Positions 46,401 through 55,026 are shown, counted from the stretch's first letter. The stretch is 64,000 nt of DNA from Paenibacillus sp. V4I3 (GCF_030817215.1 NZ_JAUSZA010000001.1:6236501-6300500); one strand, 5' to 3'. The notes: generated by a model not told the origin, from the sequence alone. Translations and numbers: made by a program.

Positions 46401-47183
46401 GGTTACTTTTCCATTACTGTCCACTGTTACTACACTCGGATCGTTGGAACTCCAGACAACTGTTTTGTCAGCTGCGTTCGCCGGTGTGAACGTCGGTGTA
46501 ATCGTTACTGATGCATCTTTGGCCATGGAAAAGGCGGTTTGATCTAAAGCAATTCCTGTAATCCCGTCATATTCCTCCAAACTGATATCGTCAAACCATA
46601 CTTTTCCTTTTCCCGTTTCAAGGAAAGGTTCAATGACCAACCTCGTGACGCCTGCTGGTATAGTCATAAATACTTGCTGTAAAGTCCAATCCTTCGTACC
46701 TAACAACTTGGCAGATGCAGGACCGTCTCCAACTTTACTCGTGTTATAGTATTGTGTTCTGAAGTAAGCCCCTGCGCCCGTTACGTTGTCGGTTTTTACC
46801 CATACTTTAAGTCTGTAAGATTTGCCGGCAGTTACCGTCGTGACGCTTTGATTCACAGATACTCGGCTTGTTGCGAAGGCATCAAACAAAATCGACTTAC
46901 TCCCTTCATGATACGTGGTTGGATCCAGCATGACGTTCACCGTTTTATTCGGAGCTTTCCCGCTCCCGGTTGGAATCCATAACCCCCAGCCAACAGGGAC
47001 AGGACTTGTGACACCGCTCCAGGCAACATCCGTTGTTGTGGTTGTCTGCTCGAAGCTTCCGTTCGTCATCTGATTCACCGATGCAGCCTCTGCCTTAAGG
47101 ATAGCGTTTTCATAAAAGGGAATATGCGATCCGACCATACTGAAAATTAAACTAATAGCTAACAACATACTTACTTTCCTCAT
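43395..47183 (-). CDS. Secreted polysaccharide lyase family 8 (hyaluronate/chondroitin/xanthan lyase type)
   Basis: About 1262 residues from ATG 47183 (GAGGTG upstream). Signal peptide of about 33 residues. Domains: jelly-roll CBM (35-205), Big_2 Ig-like (207-290), PL8 alpha/alpha toroid (about 295-640), PL8 beta-sandwiches (to about 1060), then OmpL47-type Ig repeats. The catalytic residues match the pneumococcal hyaluronate lyase spacing exactly: Asn473 (GANLLDKA), His523 (VQHTNIAY), Tyr532 (AGYG), Arg586 and Arg590 (GRGISRQ). The aromatic patch is NWWDWEIG near 417. It cleaves uronic-acid polymers by beta-elimination outside the cell; which polymer is not clear. The last about 25 residues are out of frame owing to an indel near 43475; the catalytic part is intact. 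Confidence 0.92.
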   Translation of the reverse strand: MRKVSMLLAISLIFSMVGSHIPFYENAILKAEAASVNQMTNGSFEQTTTTTDVAWSGVTSPVPVGWGLWIPTGSGKAPNKTVNVMLDPTTYHEGSKSILFDAFATSRVSVNQSVTTVTAGKSYRLKVWVKTDNVTGAGAYFRTQYYNTSKVGDGPASAKLLGTKDWTLQQVFMTIPAGVTRLVIEPFLETGKGKVWFDDISLEEYDGITGIALDQTAFSMAKDASVTITPTFTPANAADKTVVWSSNDPSVVTVDSNGKVTGEGLGSATIMVSTPDGTIKAQCLVNVESAETIQSYSELRLKWYGKLTGGTQYNAADPDISANLSTLAASVTNGNVNGHWDTLNKAAGRSYLWNDLSSATDSAQISNAYGRLKAMALAYSLQGSSLYQNTALRDDIISALDWMYVNRYNETKNEYGNWWDWEIGTPQILNDTIVLMFAHLTPAQISKYIKAVDRFVPDPKKRTLNNVTETGANLLDKALVVTMRGVIGSNSAKITQGLDSIGPEFVYTDHGDGVYKDGSLVQHTNIAYTAGYGAVWLNRAADMTFLLNGSPWPVTDPNVNHVYDWVSDTFEPVIYKGLFMDMVNGRGISRQSSGSARGTIITLLRLAEGAPADVALSIKRMAKEWIQSDTTYANYYEGLPIYELSLVKKMMNDASIQPRGELLKNQVFAGMDRVVHLREGYGFGLSLFSNRISAFEKGNNENLKGWYTGIGMTFLYDQDLTQYRNDFWPTVDSFRLPGTTTDGSGKGTTPVEWKSYMNPKTWVGGSSIDNLYGAAGMDFSLAQSTGSNLQGKKSWFMFDDEIVALGAGISSTTAGPQSVETIIDNRKLNDTGDNALTINGTVKSGQLGWSETMTDVKWAHLAGNAPGSDIGYYFPEASNVYGLREARTGAWKDINSGQSGTPVTRNYLSLAIEHGATPSNASYSYVMLPHKNTAETAIYSSAPNVEVLSNTTDVHAVREKKLGITAVNFWNPASVDFISAQNPASVMVKETDSELTVAVSDPTQQQSTISLELNKAGLSVVRADDTITILQTMPSLKLNITVTGSFGKTHVVTFKKDTAAPVTTTNAKSDWQRTAQSVTLTASDDSSGVQKTFYSLGGGAFVEGNNIVVAEEGIHQIQFYSIDNAGNQEATKTIVIKIDSAAPVIVPTVTMDVYWTDGGSLQFDISDPVSGVASETVEMDGVPISHPYSFSPLSLSIGEHAVKVKTVDAAGNETIAAYLLKVRMDVNHLDEAVHYAYQPRLDHQSGHIEQLAIDDRKDSTER

Positions 47184-47296
47184 TAACTTCACCTCGCTAG
47201 AAATTAATATAAAAGCAATTAAAATGTAAGACAAATAACGCGATTTGTATATCGACGATATTTGAACCATATCGTTTTTTTATGAAAAGCAGAGAA

Positions 47297-47334
47297 CAAA
47301 ACCCGACGACGCCAATAAAAGGTCATAGTCGGGT
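47297..47334 (-). terminator. Probable terminator after the binding protein at 47349
   Basis: ACCCGAC (47301-47307) pairs with GTCGGGT (47328-47334) across a 20-base loop, followed by TTTTG on the minus strand. Confidence 0.6.
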
Positions 47335-47348
47335 CCGCGATGCTGCAA

Positions 47349-48883
47349 TTATTTCTTGTTCTTTTCTTTAAAGAAGTCACTCGTTTCTTTTACGTGCTGC
47401 TGGAAGCTTGGATCGTCTTTGTACGATTTTACAAATTTATCCCAATCTTCTATTGAATTCTTGCCGATAATCACGTTAACGAGCATGTCGTTAAGCTTCT
47501 TGTTCCAGTCCGCACCCTTTTCTTTAAATGGGGTCGAATTCATCAAGCCATAAGTCGGATCCGGGATGGAGCTGATCGAGTCAACCAACTTTTTGTTTGC
47601 CTCAAATACGTCGCTCGGGATACCCGATACTTTCGCTCTAAGGTATTTATCAAAAGTACCCGTCACCCATTGGCCGGTCGTATCGCCTGAATATCCTTTT
47701 TTCTTGCCTTCTTCTGTTTGCTCGACAAAGCCGTCAGGTTTTAATTTATAATCAACGTCCTGAATACCGTAAACAGCCAGGTTGTAACTTCTAAAGAAGC
47801 TGTGTAATCGTAAACTTCAAGAATTTTCTTCAGCTTCGCCTCGTCTACAGATTTCTTATTGATCAGGAATTGACCGTAAAAACCGCTCGCTTGCTCGTAA
47901 TAGGCTTTGCCGTCCGCCGCTTTCGGAAGCTCAAAAGCAACCAGATTTGCCTTAGGATTCGTTTTTTGCAGCTCAACATTGTATTTGTAGGCATCAACAA
48001 TGTTAGCGATAGCAAGTCCTGCCTTCCCTTGCACGAGCATGTCTTTGATTTGTGCTGTCTTGAGCACAGGGAAGTCAGGCAATATACCGCCTGTTTTGTA
48101 CACTTTGTTCCAATTGATTAGCGCCTCTTTCGCTTGCGGCGTCCACCAATATGGAGTCAGGCCTCCATTCTCTTCCTTCCACTTTGTTCCTGTACCGAAT
48201 AGCGACAACAAATAACTGGACGGTCCAGGAGATCCAGGAAATACAGCGCCATACGTGTCCGCAGCGCCATTGCCGTCCGGATCTTTCTTCGCAAATGCTT
48301 CAAGCACGTTGTAGAGCTCATCCATTGTTTTCGGCGGCTGCAAGCCGAGCTTATCCAGCCAATCTTTGCGGATTAGCAGCGATTCATGACCGTCCAGCGG
48401 TCTGACGCGAGGCAGCGAGTAGAGCTTTCCTTTGAGCGATGCGTTCTTGTACACATTCACCGGATATTTGGCCAAGTTCGGGTAATTTTTAACATAATCC
48501 GTTAATTCCCAGAAAGCGCCTTGATCGATAGCATTCAAGAATGCAGGGGTTGAATTGAAGTCCTCGATGAAGAGCACATCCGGCAAATCTCTGGACGCAA
48601 GCAGTGCATTTAATTTCTCCGAAATTTGAGCGGATGGAATCCAACTCAGCTTCAGGTTGACGTTTAATTTCTCATTCAGCTTTTTAACCGCTTCCAGTTC
48701 GCCCGTTGGAGCTGCGGCGAAGGCAAGCGTCGTAATCGAAATATCCGTCGGTTTCGCAGGCTTGCTGCTTGCTGTGCTGCCTGCCTTTTGACTTTCATTT
48801 GATGCGCTGCCACAAGCCGCTAAGGATGCTGTAAGTATAGCCGATGTCATAACAACGGCCAATTTTTTTACCATTGGTTTCAT
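47349..48883 (-). pseudogene. Sugar ABC importer substrate-binding lipoprotein, frameshifted
   Basis: ATG 48883 with GGGAGG upstream; lipobox LAAC, Cys at 24. The frame runs through LNALLASRDLPDVLFIEDF and TMDELYNVLEAFAKKDPDGNG, then ends prematurely at 47741. A second frame from about 47795 continues without gap (YNLAVYGIQDVDYKLKPDG, then GQWVTGTFDKYLRAKVSG) to a stop at 47349. Joined, they give the normal length of about 510 residues. One indel lies near 47790-47800. It is the last gene of the operon regulator, permease, permease, lipoprotein. As written, about 150 C-terminal residues are lost. Confidence 0.88.
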
Positions 48884-48971
48884 GTGAGGACCTCCCAGGA
48901 ATAATATCATTATAATCACCTCTTCTGCTGTGCGTTTAAGCCAGCATCACCCCTTTCAGAGCTATTCACCT

Positions 48972-49850
48972 TTATCCTTTCACGGAGCCAACCATCATAC
49001 CTTTGACAAAATATTTTTGTAAAAACGGATAGACGATGACGATCGGAAGTGATGAAATAACGACAGCAGCCATTTTGATCACCTGCGGTGGCACCGTCTG
49101 CTCACTCTCCAGCATTGCCGCTATGGACGGGTCCGCCATTTGCGAAGCAGAAACCAGCATCATTTGCAGCAGAACCTGCAGCGGCCTGAGCGAATCTGTA
49201 TTTATGTAGAGAACTCCACTGAAGTACGTATTCCAGTAAGCTACAGCATAAAACAAGCCGAATGCCGCAAGCGCTGAAACGGACACTGGCAGCATGATAC
49301 GGATAAAGACGCCGATATCGGAGCATCCGTCGATTTTGGCCGCTTCCTCCAATTCATCCGGTATATCCTGATAAAAGTTTTTCATTAAAAAGACATACCA
49401 AGCGCTAGTCAATGCGGGTAATATGAGCGCCCATACCGTATCCATCAAGCCAAGACTGTCCACAAGTAAATAGTTTGGAATCATACCTGGGTTAAAGAGC
49501 ATGGTCAGCAAAATCGCAACCAGGAAAAATTTCTTTCCTTTCAGCCTTTTACGCGATAGGACATAAGCGAGTGCACTCGTAACGATTAGGCTCAAAAGAG
49601 TACCGAAGATCGCCAAAAATCCGCTGACTCCCATAGCTTTCACGAACGAATTGGTTGAAAAAATAAACTTGTAAGCAGAGAGACTCCATGTTTGTGGAAT
49701 TAATAGGATTGACTTGCTCATGTACTCTGTCGGATCGGTAAAAGATACAAGTATGACATACAGAAATGGCAGCAAGGTCACAAGCGCAAATATCGTTAAC
49801 AAGGTGTAATTGATCACATTAAAGAATTTCACACCGAAGCTTTTACTCAT
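48972..49850 (-). CDS. Sugar ABC importer permease (LplC/YtcP type)
   Basis: 292 residues, six predicted helices; EAA loop EEAAKIDGCSDIGVFIRIML; C-terminus FVKGMMVGSVKG. It begins one base after the stop of the partner permease at 49852 (TAACATG), so translation is coupled. Intact, although both its partner permease and its lipoprotein are damaged. Confidence 0.92.
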   Translation of the reverse strand: MSKSFGVKFFNVINYTLLTIFALVTLLPFLYVILVSFTDPTEYMSKSILLIPQTWSLSAYKFIFSTNSFVKAMGVSGFLAIFGTLLSLIVTSALAYVLSRKRLKGKKFFLVAILLTMLFNPGMIPNYLLVDSLGLMDTVWALILPALTSAWYVFLMKNFYQDIPDELEEAAKIDGCSDIGVFIRIMLPVSVSALAAFGLFYAVAYWNTYFSGVLYINTDSLRPLQVLLQMMLVSASQMADPSIAAMLESEQTVPPQVIKMAAVVISSLPIVIVYPFLQKYFVKGMMVGSVKG

Positions 49851-49851
49851 G

Positions 49852-50640
49852 TTAGTAGAGTCCCTCCTCTCCGAATCTTTTGGCCAAGCGGTTGGACATC
49901 ACAACAAGGATGAGTCCTACCACCGATTTGAAAAGTCCAGCAACCGTCGCATAACCGAACCTTCCTTGCTGAATACCGACACGATACGCATAGGTATCGA
50001 AAACATCGGCCAGATGTGCGACCGGTCCGCTCATCATCAAGTAAATTTGTTCAAAGCCTACGTCCATCACTTGTCCCAAGCGCAGGATGAGCAGGACGAT
50101 GATGGTGCTTTTAATACCCGGAAGCGTCACATTCATCGCTTGCTGCCAACGACTTGCACCGTCGATTTGCGCAGCTTCATATAGCTCAGAGTTAATGCCA
50201 GCAAGTGCGGCAAGGAAAATGATTGTCCCCCAACCGGCTTCTTTCCAGATGCTTTGAGCTGTCAGCATACCCCAGAACAAGTTCGGTTCCGTCATGAACT
50301 CGATCTTTTGTCCCCCCGACTCGACGATCAGTTGGTTAATGACACCGCTGCCTTGACCGAAAATCAGAAAGCAAATCCCAACAATAATGACCCAGGAAAG
50401 AAAGTGCGGCAAGTAAATGACCGTTTGCACGAATTTTTTGAAAGCGAGCTTTCGTACCTCGTTCAGCAGCAGCGCCACTACGATCGGAATCGGGAAGAAG
50501 AAAAAGATGTTCAACAGGCTGATTGCCATCGTATTACGGAACAATTGCATAAAATCGGGATTGGTGAAAAACTCATTGAAGTATTTCAGTCCCATCCACT
50601 CGCTGTCCCAAAAGCCTAAATAAGGGATTAACGTTGTCGG
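49852..50640 (-). pseudogene. Sugar ABC importer permease (LplB type), N-terminus deleted
   Basis: The conserved part starts at YLGFWDSEWMGLKYFNEFF and continues with the EAA loop YEAAQIDGASRWQQ to the stop at 49852. Relatives in this window have about 70 residues before this point, including the first membrane helix and its (I/L)IAFQ(D/N)Y end. Here the frame instead runs back into the end of the regulator gene in another frame, with no RBS or start nearby. A deletion seems to have removed the regulator's stop, the intergenic gap and the permease N-terminus. It is unlikely to make a working permease. Confidence 0.8.
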
Positions 50641-52936
50641 CTCCTCGGTATTGCCCTGGCGTAACGCCGATGTGCTTTTTGAATACGCGAATAAAGTTTT
50701 TCGTCTGATAACCGATTCTTTCGGCAATGTCCGAAACCGACAAATCCGTCGTTCGCAACAGCTCGATGGACCGTTCAATCCTGATCTTCGTCAAATATTC
50801 GATAAAGGAAACATCCATCGTCTTTTTAAACAGCTTACTTAAATAATGGGAACTCAAACCGCAAATTTGCGCACATTGATCAAGCGATAGATCAAAGTGG
50901 TAATTATCCTCGATGTAACGGACGACCTTTTGGATTAATTGTTCATGCTCCTGGTGCTGTTTGCCATGCACAAATGCAACAATCGGATCGACTATTTGCA
51001 CCTTGAACCATTCGTTCAATTCACGAATCGTGCTGAACTTGCGGATTTGACCGTAAGGATCGGATTCCGCTTCTCCAGACAATTGGGCCGAATCGAGACC
51101 CAGCAAGTACGCAGTACGAATAGCAGCGGTTAGCAGCCGATAATACGACATTTGTATCAGTTCAGGCTTTTGGACGTTGTCACTCATCGACTTGGCGAAT
51201 TCGGCCAGCATCCGCTCCGCTTCTTCCTGATCTCCTAGCTGCAGGGAATGTTCGAAATGGGTTTCGATTTCGAGCGGGTAGCGGTAATGAAGTTCGGATG
51301 CGCCGCCACCGCCCGAGTGCGTAATCACCTGATTACCGCCAACGATGATGCGAGAGCGCACGGACAGAACCGCTTCTTCATAAAGTTCGGGCAAATCTGT
51401 GATACCTTCGCTCTGTCCACTCAAACCGATTGTCACTGGAAGACGTAGATAATCGGACACAAGTATCCGCAGGCGTTCTGCAAACAATTTAACCTCTGTC
51501 TGCCCCTCATCTGTCTGCTCGGGGTCGCGGAACAGCCAAACGGCGACCTGGTCATTCAGCAGATTGATGACGATTCCCTCCATTTCCTGTGATTGGAGCA
51601 GTTCACCGACAATGTTTTTCAAGGCAAAGACGATCAAATCGCGGTCATTTTCCTGAAAACGCGAACCACTATCCTGCGGCGGGTCGCAAGTGATGACGAA
51701 AACACTGTTTTCCCGCCCTGCAGGTACGTCATATCTGCGTAACATGCCCTCTAATTGATCCCCAGAGTAGTGGAGAAACCGTCCCTGCAAAAGCTGCAGC
51801 GCGAAAATTTCACGAACTAAGGGTAATTGATCGCTCAGCTGCTGCTGCAGTTGATTGGCCGTGCTGCTCAGCTCCCCCCATCGTTTGCGTACGAAGCCAA
51901 CTTCATCCGTTTCCGAGTCGAGTGCTTTTCCGCCTTTCAAATGGGCCACGAGGTTCTCGATCGGTCGATAGACACGCCGTGTGCCCCATAATGCGATTAA
52001 GATGCCCAGTACAAGACAAACTGCTATGATCGTCAGCGTAATCATGGCAATGCCTTTCGATTTGGCGTTCAATTCATTGACCGGCACCATGTTAATATAT
52101 TGCCATTTGTTATAGGGGGAAGTAATTGGCGTCACCATGTAATCCGTATCTTGAAAAGTGAAAGTAAACCGCTGCTCAGATCGCTTTTCAGCAATAAGCT
52201 CGACTAAGCCTTTTGGAACGCTATTCCCTCCGCTTGAAGTCACGAGGTTGCCCGTTGCGTTCAAGATGAACATGAGCTCGCCGCTATAGCTGACGAATCG
52301 GCTCATAATGTTTTGAAAGAGTGCCTCATCGATGCGTATAAACAAAAGTCCAGTCGGATTTTTGGCTAAAAGCGGCACCTTAGATATCAGTGTTACGCCG
52401 TTCAGATGATAACCGGGTAAATACGGAACGGGCCCAGTGACCCATCTGATTTGATCTTCGGATGCAAGTTCTTTCTGCAAAGCCTGGCGTTCTTTATCAC
52501 CTTCGATTCTGCGACCGCCATAAAAGGGAGAGATCAAATAACCTTCATCAGGCACGTACATCGCAACATCGCTTACTTCTTTATTGCCATTTTGCAATGC
52601 AGATAACTCTCGAGCAATGCCGGAATAAAAGCCGGTATAGTTCGTGCTTTTCAGCTCTGTTAAATTCGAGCTAAAAAAAGTGCCAAGCAGCATTTGAATG
52701 GCATTGTTTTGTATGCGATCCAATGTCGAATCGATACTGGAGGATACATTATTCAAGATGCGGACATTCGACTGGTTAACTTCTCTTTGCACGACCGAAG
52801 CAGAAAACATATAGCTTCCGAAACCAACGGCTACTACCGGAATGACAGCTGCGAATAAAGACAAGGTAACCATATTGCGAAAAATCGTTTTACGCTGAAA
52901 TAAGCGCTTCCAACTATCTTTAAACCATCTACGCAT
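50573..52936 (-). CDS. Membrane-bound AraC-family sensor regulator with abnormal C-terminus
   Basis: About 787 residues from ATG 52936 (GAGGTG upstream). Helix 1 (VTLSLFAAVIPVVAVGFGSYM), extracellular sensor, helix 2 (ITLTIIAVCLVLGILIALWG), linker and AraC domain (FDLSLDQCAQICGLSSHYLSK, VSDIAERIGYQTKNFIRVF). The expected end is HIGVTPGQYR. After that the frame runs on for about 25 residues that are the permease gene read in another frame. So the regulator may still work, with a foreign tail from a deletion junction near 50640. A cre-like site lies just upstream of the start. Confidence 0.88.
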   Translation of the reverse strand: MRRWFKDSWKRLFQRKTIFRNMVTLSLFAAVIPVVAVGFGSYMFSASVVQREVNQSNVRILNNVSSSIDSTLDRIQNNAIQMLLGTFFSSNLTELKSTNYTGFYSGIARELSALQNGNKEVSDVAMYVPDEGYLISPFYGGRRIEGDKERQALQKELASEDQIRWVTGPVPYLPGYHLNGVTLISKVPLLAKNPTGLLFIRIDEALFQNIMSRFVSYSGELMFILNATGNLVTSSGGNSVPKGLVELIAEKRSEQRFTFTFQDTDYMVTPITSPYNKWQYINMVPVNELNAKSKGIAMITLTIIAVCLVLGILIALWGTRRVYRPIENLVAHLKGGKALDSETDEVGFVRKRWGELSSTANQLQQQLSDQLPLVREIFALQLLQGRFLHYSGDQLEGMLRRYDVPAGRENSVFVITCDPPQDSGSRFQENDRDLIVFALKNIVGELLQSQEMEGIVINLLNDQVAVWLFRDPEQTDEGQTEVKLFAERLRILVSDYLRLPVTIGLSGQSEGITDLPELYEEAVLSVRSRIIVGGNQVITHSGGGGASELHYRYPLEIETHFEHSLQLGDQEEAERMLAEFAKSMSDNVQKPELIQMSYYRLLTAAIRTAYLLGLDSAQLSGEAESDPYGQIRKFSTIRELNEWFKVQIVDPIVAFVHGKQHQEHEQLIQKVVRYIEDNYHFDLSLDQCAQICGLSSHYLSKLFKKTMDVSFIEYLTKIRIERSIELLRTTDLSVSDIAERIGYQTKNFIRVFKKHIGVTPGQYRGADNVNPLFRLLGQRVDGTEILQ

Positions 52937-52968
52937 AGCCAACACCTCATCAACAGATTCATGAGCAT

Positions 52969-52982
52969 TGTAAGCGGTTGCT
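52969..52982. promoter_or_regulatory. cre-like site upstream of the regulator
   Basis: TGTAAGCGGTTGCT matches most positions of the cre consensus TGWAANCGNTNWCA, mismatching near the 3' end. It lies 33-46 bases before the start. Confidence 0.35.
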
Positions 52983-53049
52983 GGAATAAAATCAACCGAA
53001 AAAGCCCATTTTAATGCGGGGCAAACGCCTACCTCGTCGATCGGGCATG

Positions 53050-53094
53050 AAAAAAGGCGAATACGAAATCTTTACGATTTCGCGTCCACCTTTT
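53050..53094 (-). terminator. Terminator of the EamA transporter gene
   Basis: GGCGAATACGAAATC pairs with GATTTCGCGTCCACC (one short mismatch), followed by six T residues on the minus strand, just after the stop at 53111. Confidence 0.88.
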
Positions 53095-53110
53095 GAGAAA
53101 AGACCAATGA

Positions 53111-54040
53111 TCACGCACTTATATTTGCGCCGACAATAACGGCTGGAGTCTTCTTGCGCTTCATAAGCTCAGGAAGGGCAATGCCGAACATCGTAATCCC
53201 CACGCCAAGCCATTGCAGCCAGTTGACGGACTCATTCAGCACGACGTACGACATAACAACGGCCGCCGGGAGTTCAGCTGCGCTCAAGATTGTTGCTAGT
53301 CCGCCGCCAACACGCGGTACGCCAATGGCATAGAACAACGGCGGAATGACGACACCGAAGAGAGCTAACAGCAGCGCCCAAGGCAGAAGCGCCTCGTGCA
53401 AAGATCCATTAATAAGAAAATGTGGTGGAAACACCAACATGACGAGAATAAACGAGCCAGACAACATAATCGCGCTTCGTGTGATCGGAGCGACTTGTTT
53501 GGCTGTTTTCCCGCTAAACCAGATGAAGAGCGCATAGGTTACAGCAGCCAACAAGCCAAGGGTAACACCTATCCAGGAAACAGCTTCCTGGCCCCCGCCC
53601 AAATAGCCGCTTGCCATAATAATCCCAACAAACAAGATAACGAGTGATAAAATCTTGTCTTTACCAGGACGTTTGCGCTCGACGATTGCCTCTAGCAAGA
53701 TGCCCATCCACGTAAATTGAAACAACAAGATAATTGCGAACGAAGCCGAAATATACTGCAAAGCCGCATAGTATAACATTCCCGTTAAGCCTGTCGTCGT
53801 TCCTACGGCCATGAGCGAGAGCGCTTGACGCCTTGTTACTTTAAATATACTTGCCTCTTTGGGCTGCTTAGCTGATTTAGCGGTAACGAATACCAAGCCC
53901 CACAGCATAATCACACCGAATAGGTTTTGACTGCCGACAACATCGCCGACATTGAAACCAGACTCATAAGCTTTCTTTACAAAAGTAGATAATAAACCGA
54001 AGCTGCATGCCCCAGCTAAAACAAACAAAATGTATTTCAT
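53111..54040 (-). CDS. EamA/DMT-family transporter
   Basis: 309 residues with about ten hydrophobic helices in two repeated halves, the EamA (drug/metabolite transporter) pattern. GGGAGG lies just before the ATG. Seen: LLSTFVKKAYESGF after helix 1, ASFAIILLFQFTWMGILLEAI at the end of the first half, and IGVPRVGGGLATILSAAELPAAV in the second. Family members export amino acids, nucleosides or other metabolites; nothing fixes the substrate here. Single gene with its own promoter and terminator. A terminator-like hairpin sits in its leader. Confidence 0.88.
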   Translation of the reverse strand: MKYILFVLAGACSFGLLSTFVKKAYESGFNVGDVVGSQNLFGVIMLWGLVFVTAKSAKQPKEASIFKVTRRQALSLMAVGTTTGLTGMLYYAALQYISASFAIILLFQFTWMGILLEAIVERKRPGKDKILSLVILFVGIIMASGYLGGGQEAVSWIGVTLGLLAAVTYALFIWFSGKTAKQVAPITRSAIMLSGSFILVMLVFPPHFLINGSLHEALLPWALLLALFGVVIPPLFYAIGVPRVGGGLATILSAAELPAAVVMSYVVLNESVNWLQWLGVGITMFGIALPELMKRKKTPAVIVGANISA

Positions 54041-54059
54041 GATGCCTCCCTGCGAAAAG

Positions 54060-54087
54060 AAAAAAGCGGACTGTGTGCCCAGTCCGC
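54060..54087 (-). terminator. Terminator-like hairpin in the EamA leader
   Basis: GCGGACTG (54066-54073) pairs exactly with CAGTCCGC (54080-54087), followed by six T residues on the minus strand. It lies between the promoter and the RBS of the EamA gene, so it may act as an attenuator rather than end another gene. Confidence 0.7.
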
Positions 54088-54111
54088 CACGTTTCGTTAT
54101 TATCCCATTAT

Positions 54112-54140
54112 ATATAAATCTTATGACGAAATCGAGTCAA
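54112..54140 (-). promoter_or_regulatory. Promoter of the EamA gene
   Basis: On the minus strand TTGACT (54135-54140), a 17-base spacer and TTATAT (54112-54117) form a good SigA-type promoter about 75 bases before the ATG at 54040. Confidence 0.6.
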
Positions 54141-54146
54141 TTCCAT

Positions 54147-54377
54147 TTAGACTACTTTACTGAGAAAGTGTTCCAAGAAGCGCTCAGCGTCTACTTCCAA
54201 ACAAACATCCATGTTAGGCTCGTGTGCAGGCTTGCTTCGCAGATCACCAACTGTACGGCCTAATGAGTGGAACCCGTCGAGATCGACCCGAACATGCAGG
54301 GGTTTCGTTTTGACGAAATCCGGATTAATGGCCACACCAACGGCAAGCAAGATCGTGAAGGCCGCGCCCCATGGAAG
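54147..54377 (-). pseudogene. Inosine/uridine nucleoside hydrolase, C-terminal remnant
   Basis: The minus strand reads LAVGVAINPDFVKTKPLHVRV and then EPNMDVCLEVDAERFLEHFL before the stop at 54147. This is the conserved C-terminal end of IUNH-type nucleoside hydrolases. Just before it, in another frame, the family's LHD-L element appears (GRGLHD), so there is a frameshift near 54360. Upstream of that the sequence changes abruptly to a BMP-type binding protein. Only about 75 of about 310 residues remain. Confidence 0.75.
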
Positions 54378-55026
54378 TTAAAATACTGCCCGGATACAGA
54401 CCGTTTTGGTTGGAGTCTACACCGATCGAATATTTGCCTAAAGAATTACCGGCTTCCAGAAGACCCAGTCCAGCTCCTCCTGCTACGTTGAATGCGATAT
54501 CTACTTTTTGCGAATTGTACTGAGCGAGTGCAAGTTCTTTACCTTTGGGAGCGTTTGCAAAGTCACCAACATAAGAAGCAACAACCGTAATTGCGGGATC
54601 CACGTATTTCGCGCCTTGCTTATAGCCTGCTTTAAAGTCATTAATAATCGGAATGTCCATACCGCCGATAATGCCGATCACTTTTTCTGGATTTGCACCT
54701 TTCAGTTCTGTGCTTGTCGTAACCAATGCTGCAAGTGCTCCTGCCATGAAGGAACCTTCATTTTGCAAGTAAGTCATGGAGTACACATTCGGAAGTCCTG
54801 TAATGGCTTCATCGAAGAAAAACGTCATATTTCCCGCTGGAAGCGAGTGATTCCAACCCTTAAGGCCAGTCAGCTTGGTTCGTACCGCCTTCAACGGTTT
54901 TCACTGTCATGCCAAGTGTTTCACTAGCTTGCTTCACGCCTCTTTGTGCTGAGTCGAAAAATCCTTTATCTCCAAGCGTTCCGTCCACGAAGGGCGCACT
55001 AAAAAGGGTTCCTATGTGAAATTTGT
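54378..55026 (-). pseudogene. BMP-family (nucleoside-binding) ABC lipoprotein, multiply deleted remnant
   Basis: From 55026 the minus strand reads IGTLFSAPFVDGTLGDKGFFD, then SETLGMTVKTVEGGTNQADW, the mature N-terminus of BMP/PnrA-type binding proteins, but the signal peptide and lipobox are absent. A frameshift near 54880 leads to WESLASSGKYDVF. About 25 expected codons are then missing and another frame resumes at FFFDEAITG, NVYSMTYLQNEGSFMAGALAA, VIGIIGGMDIPIINDFKAGY and IGVDSNQNGLYPGSILTSM. There it is cut off and joined to a nucleoside hydrolase fragment. Such proteins bind purine nucleosides, which fits a lost nucleoside-salvage locus. Confidence 0.85.

Noticed and set aside
43220..47334. 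Similar ACCCGAC...GTCGGGT hairpins at 43220 and 47301 as ends of a mobile element
   Set aside because: Both sit just after gene stops with T-rich tails, as terminators do; there is no transposase or target duplication between them.
54508..54927. Plus-strand open frame of 139 codons
   Set aside because: Antisense to clear BMP-family sequence on the minus strand.
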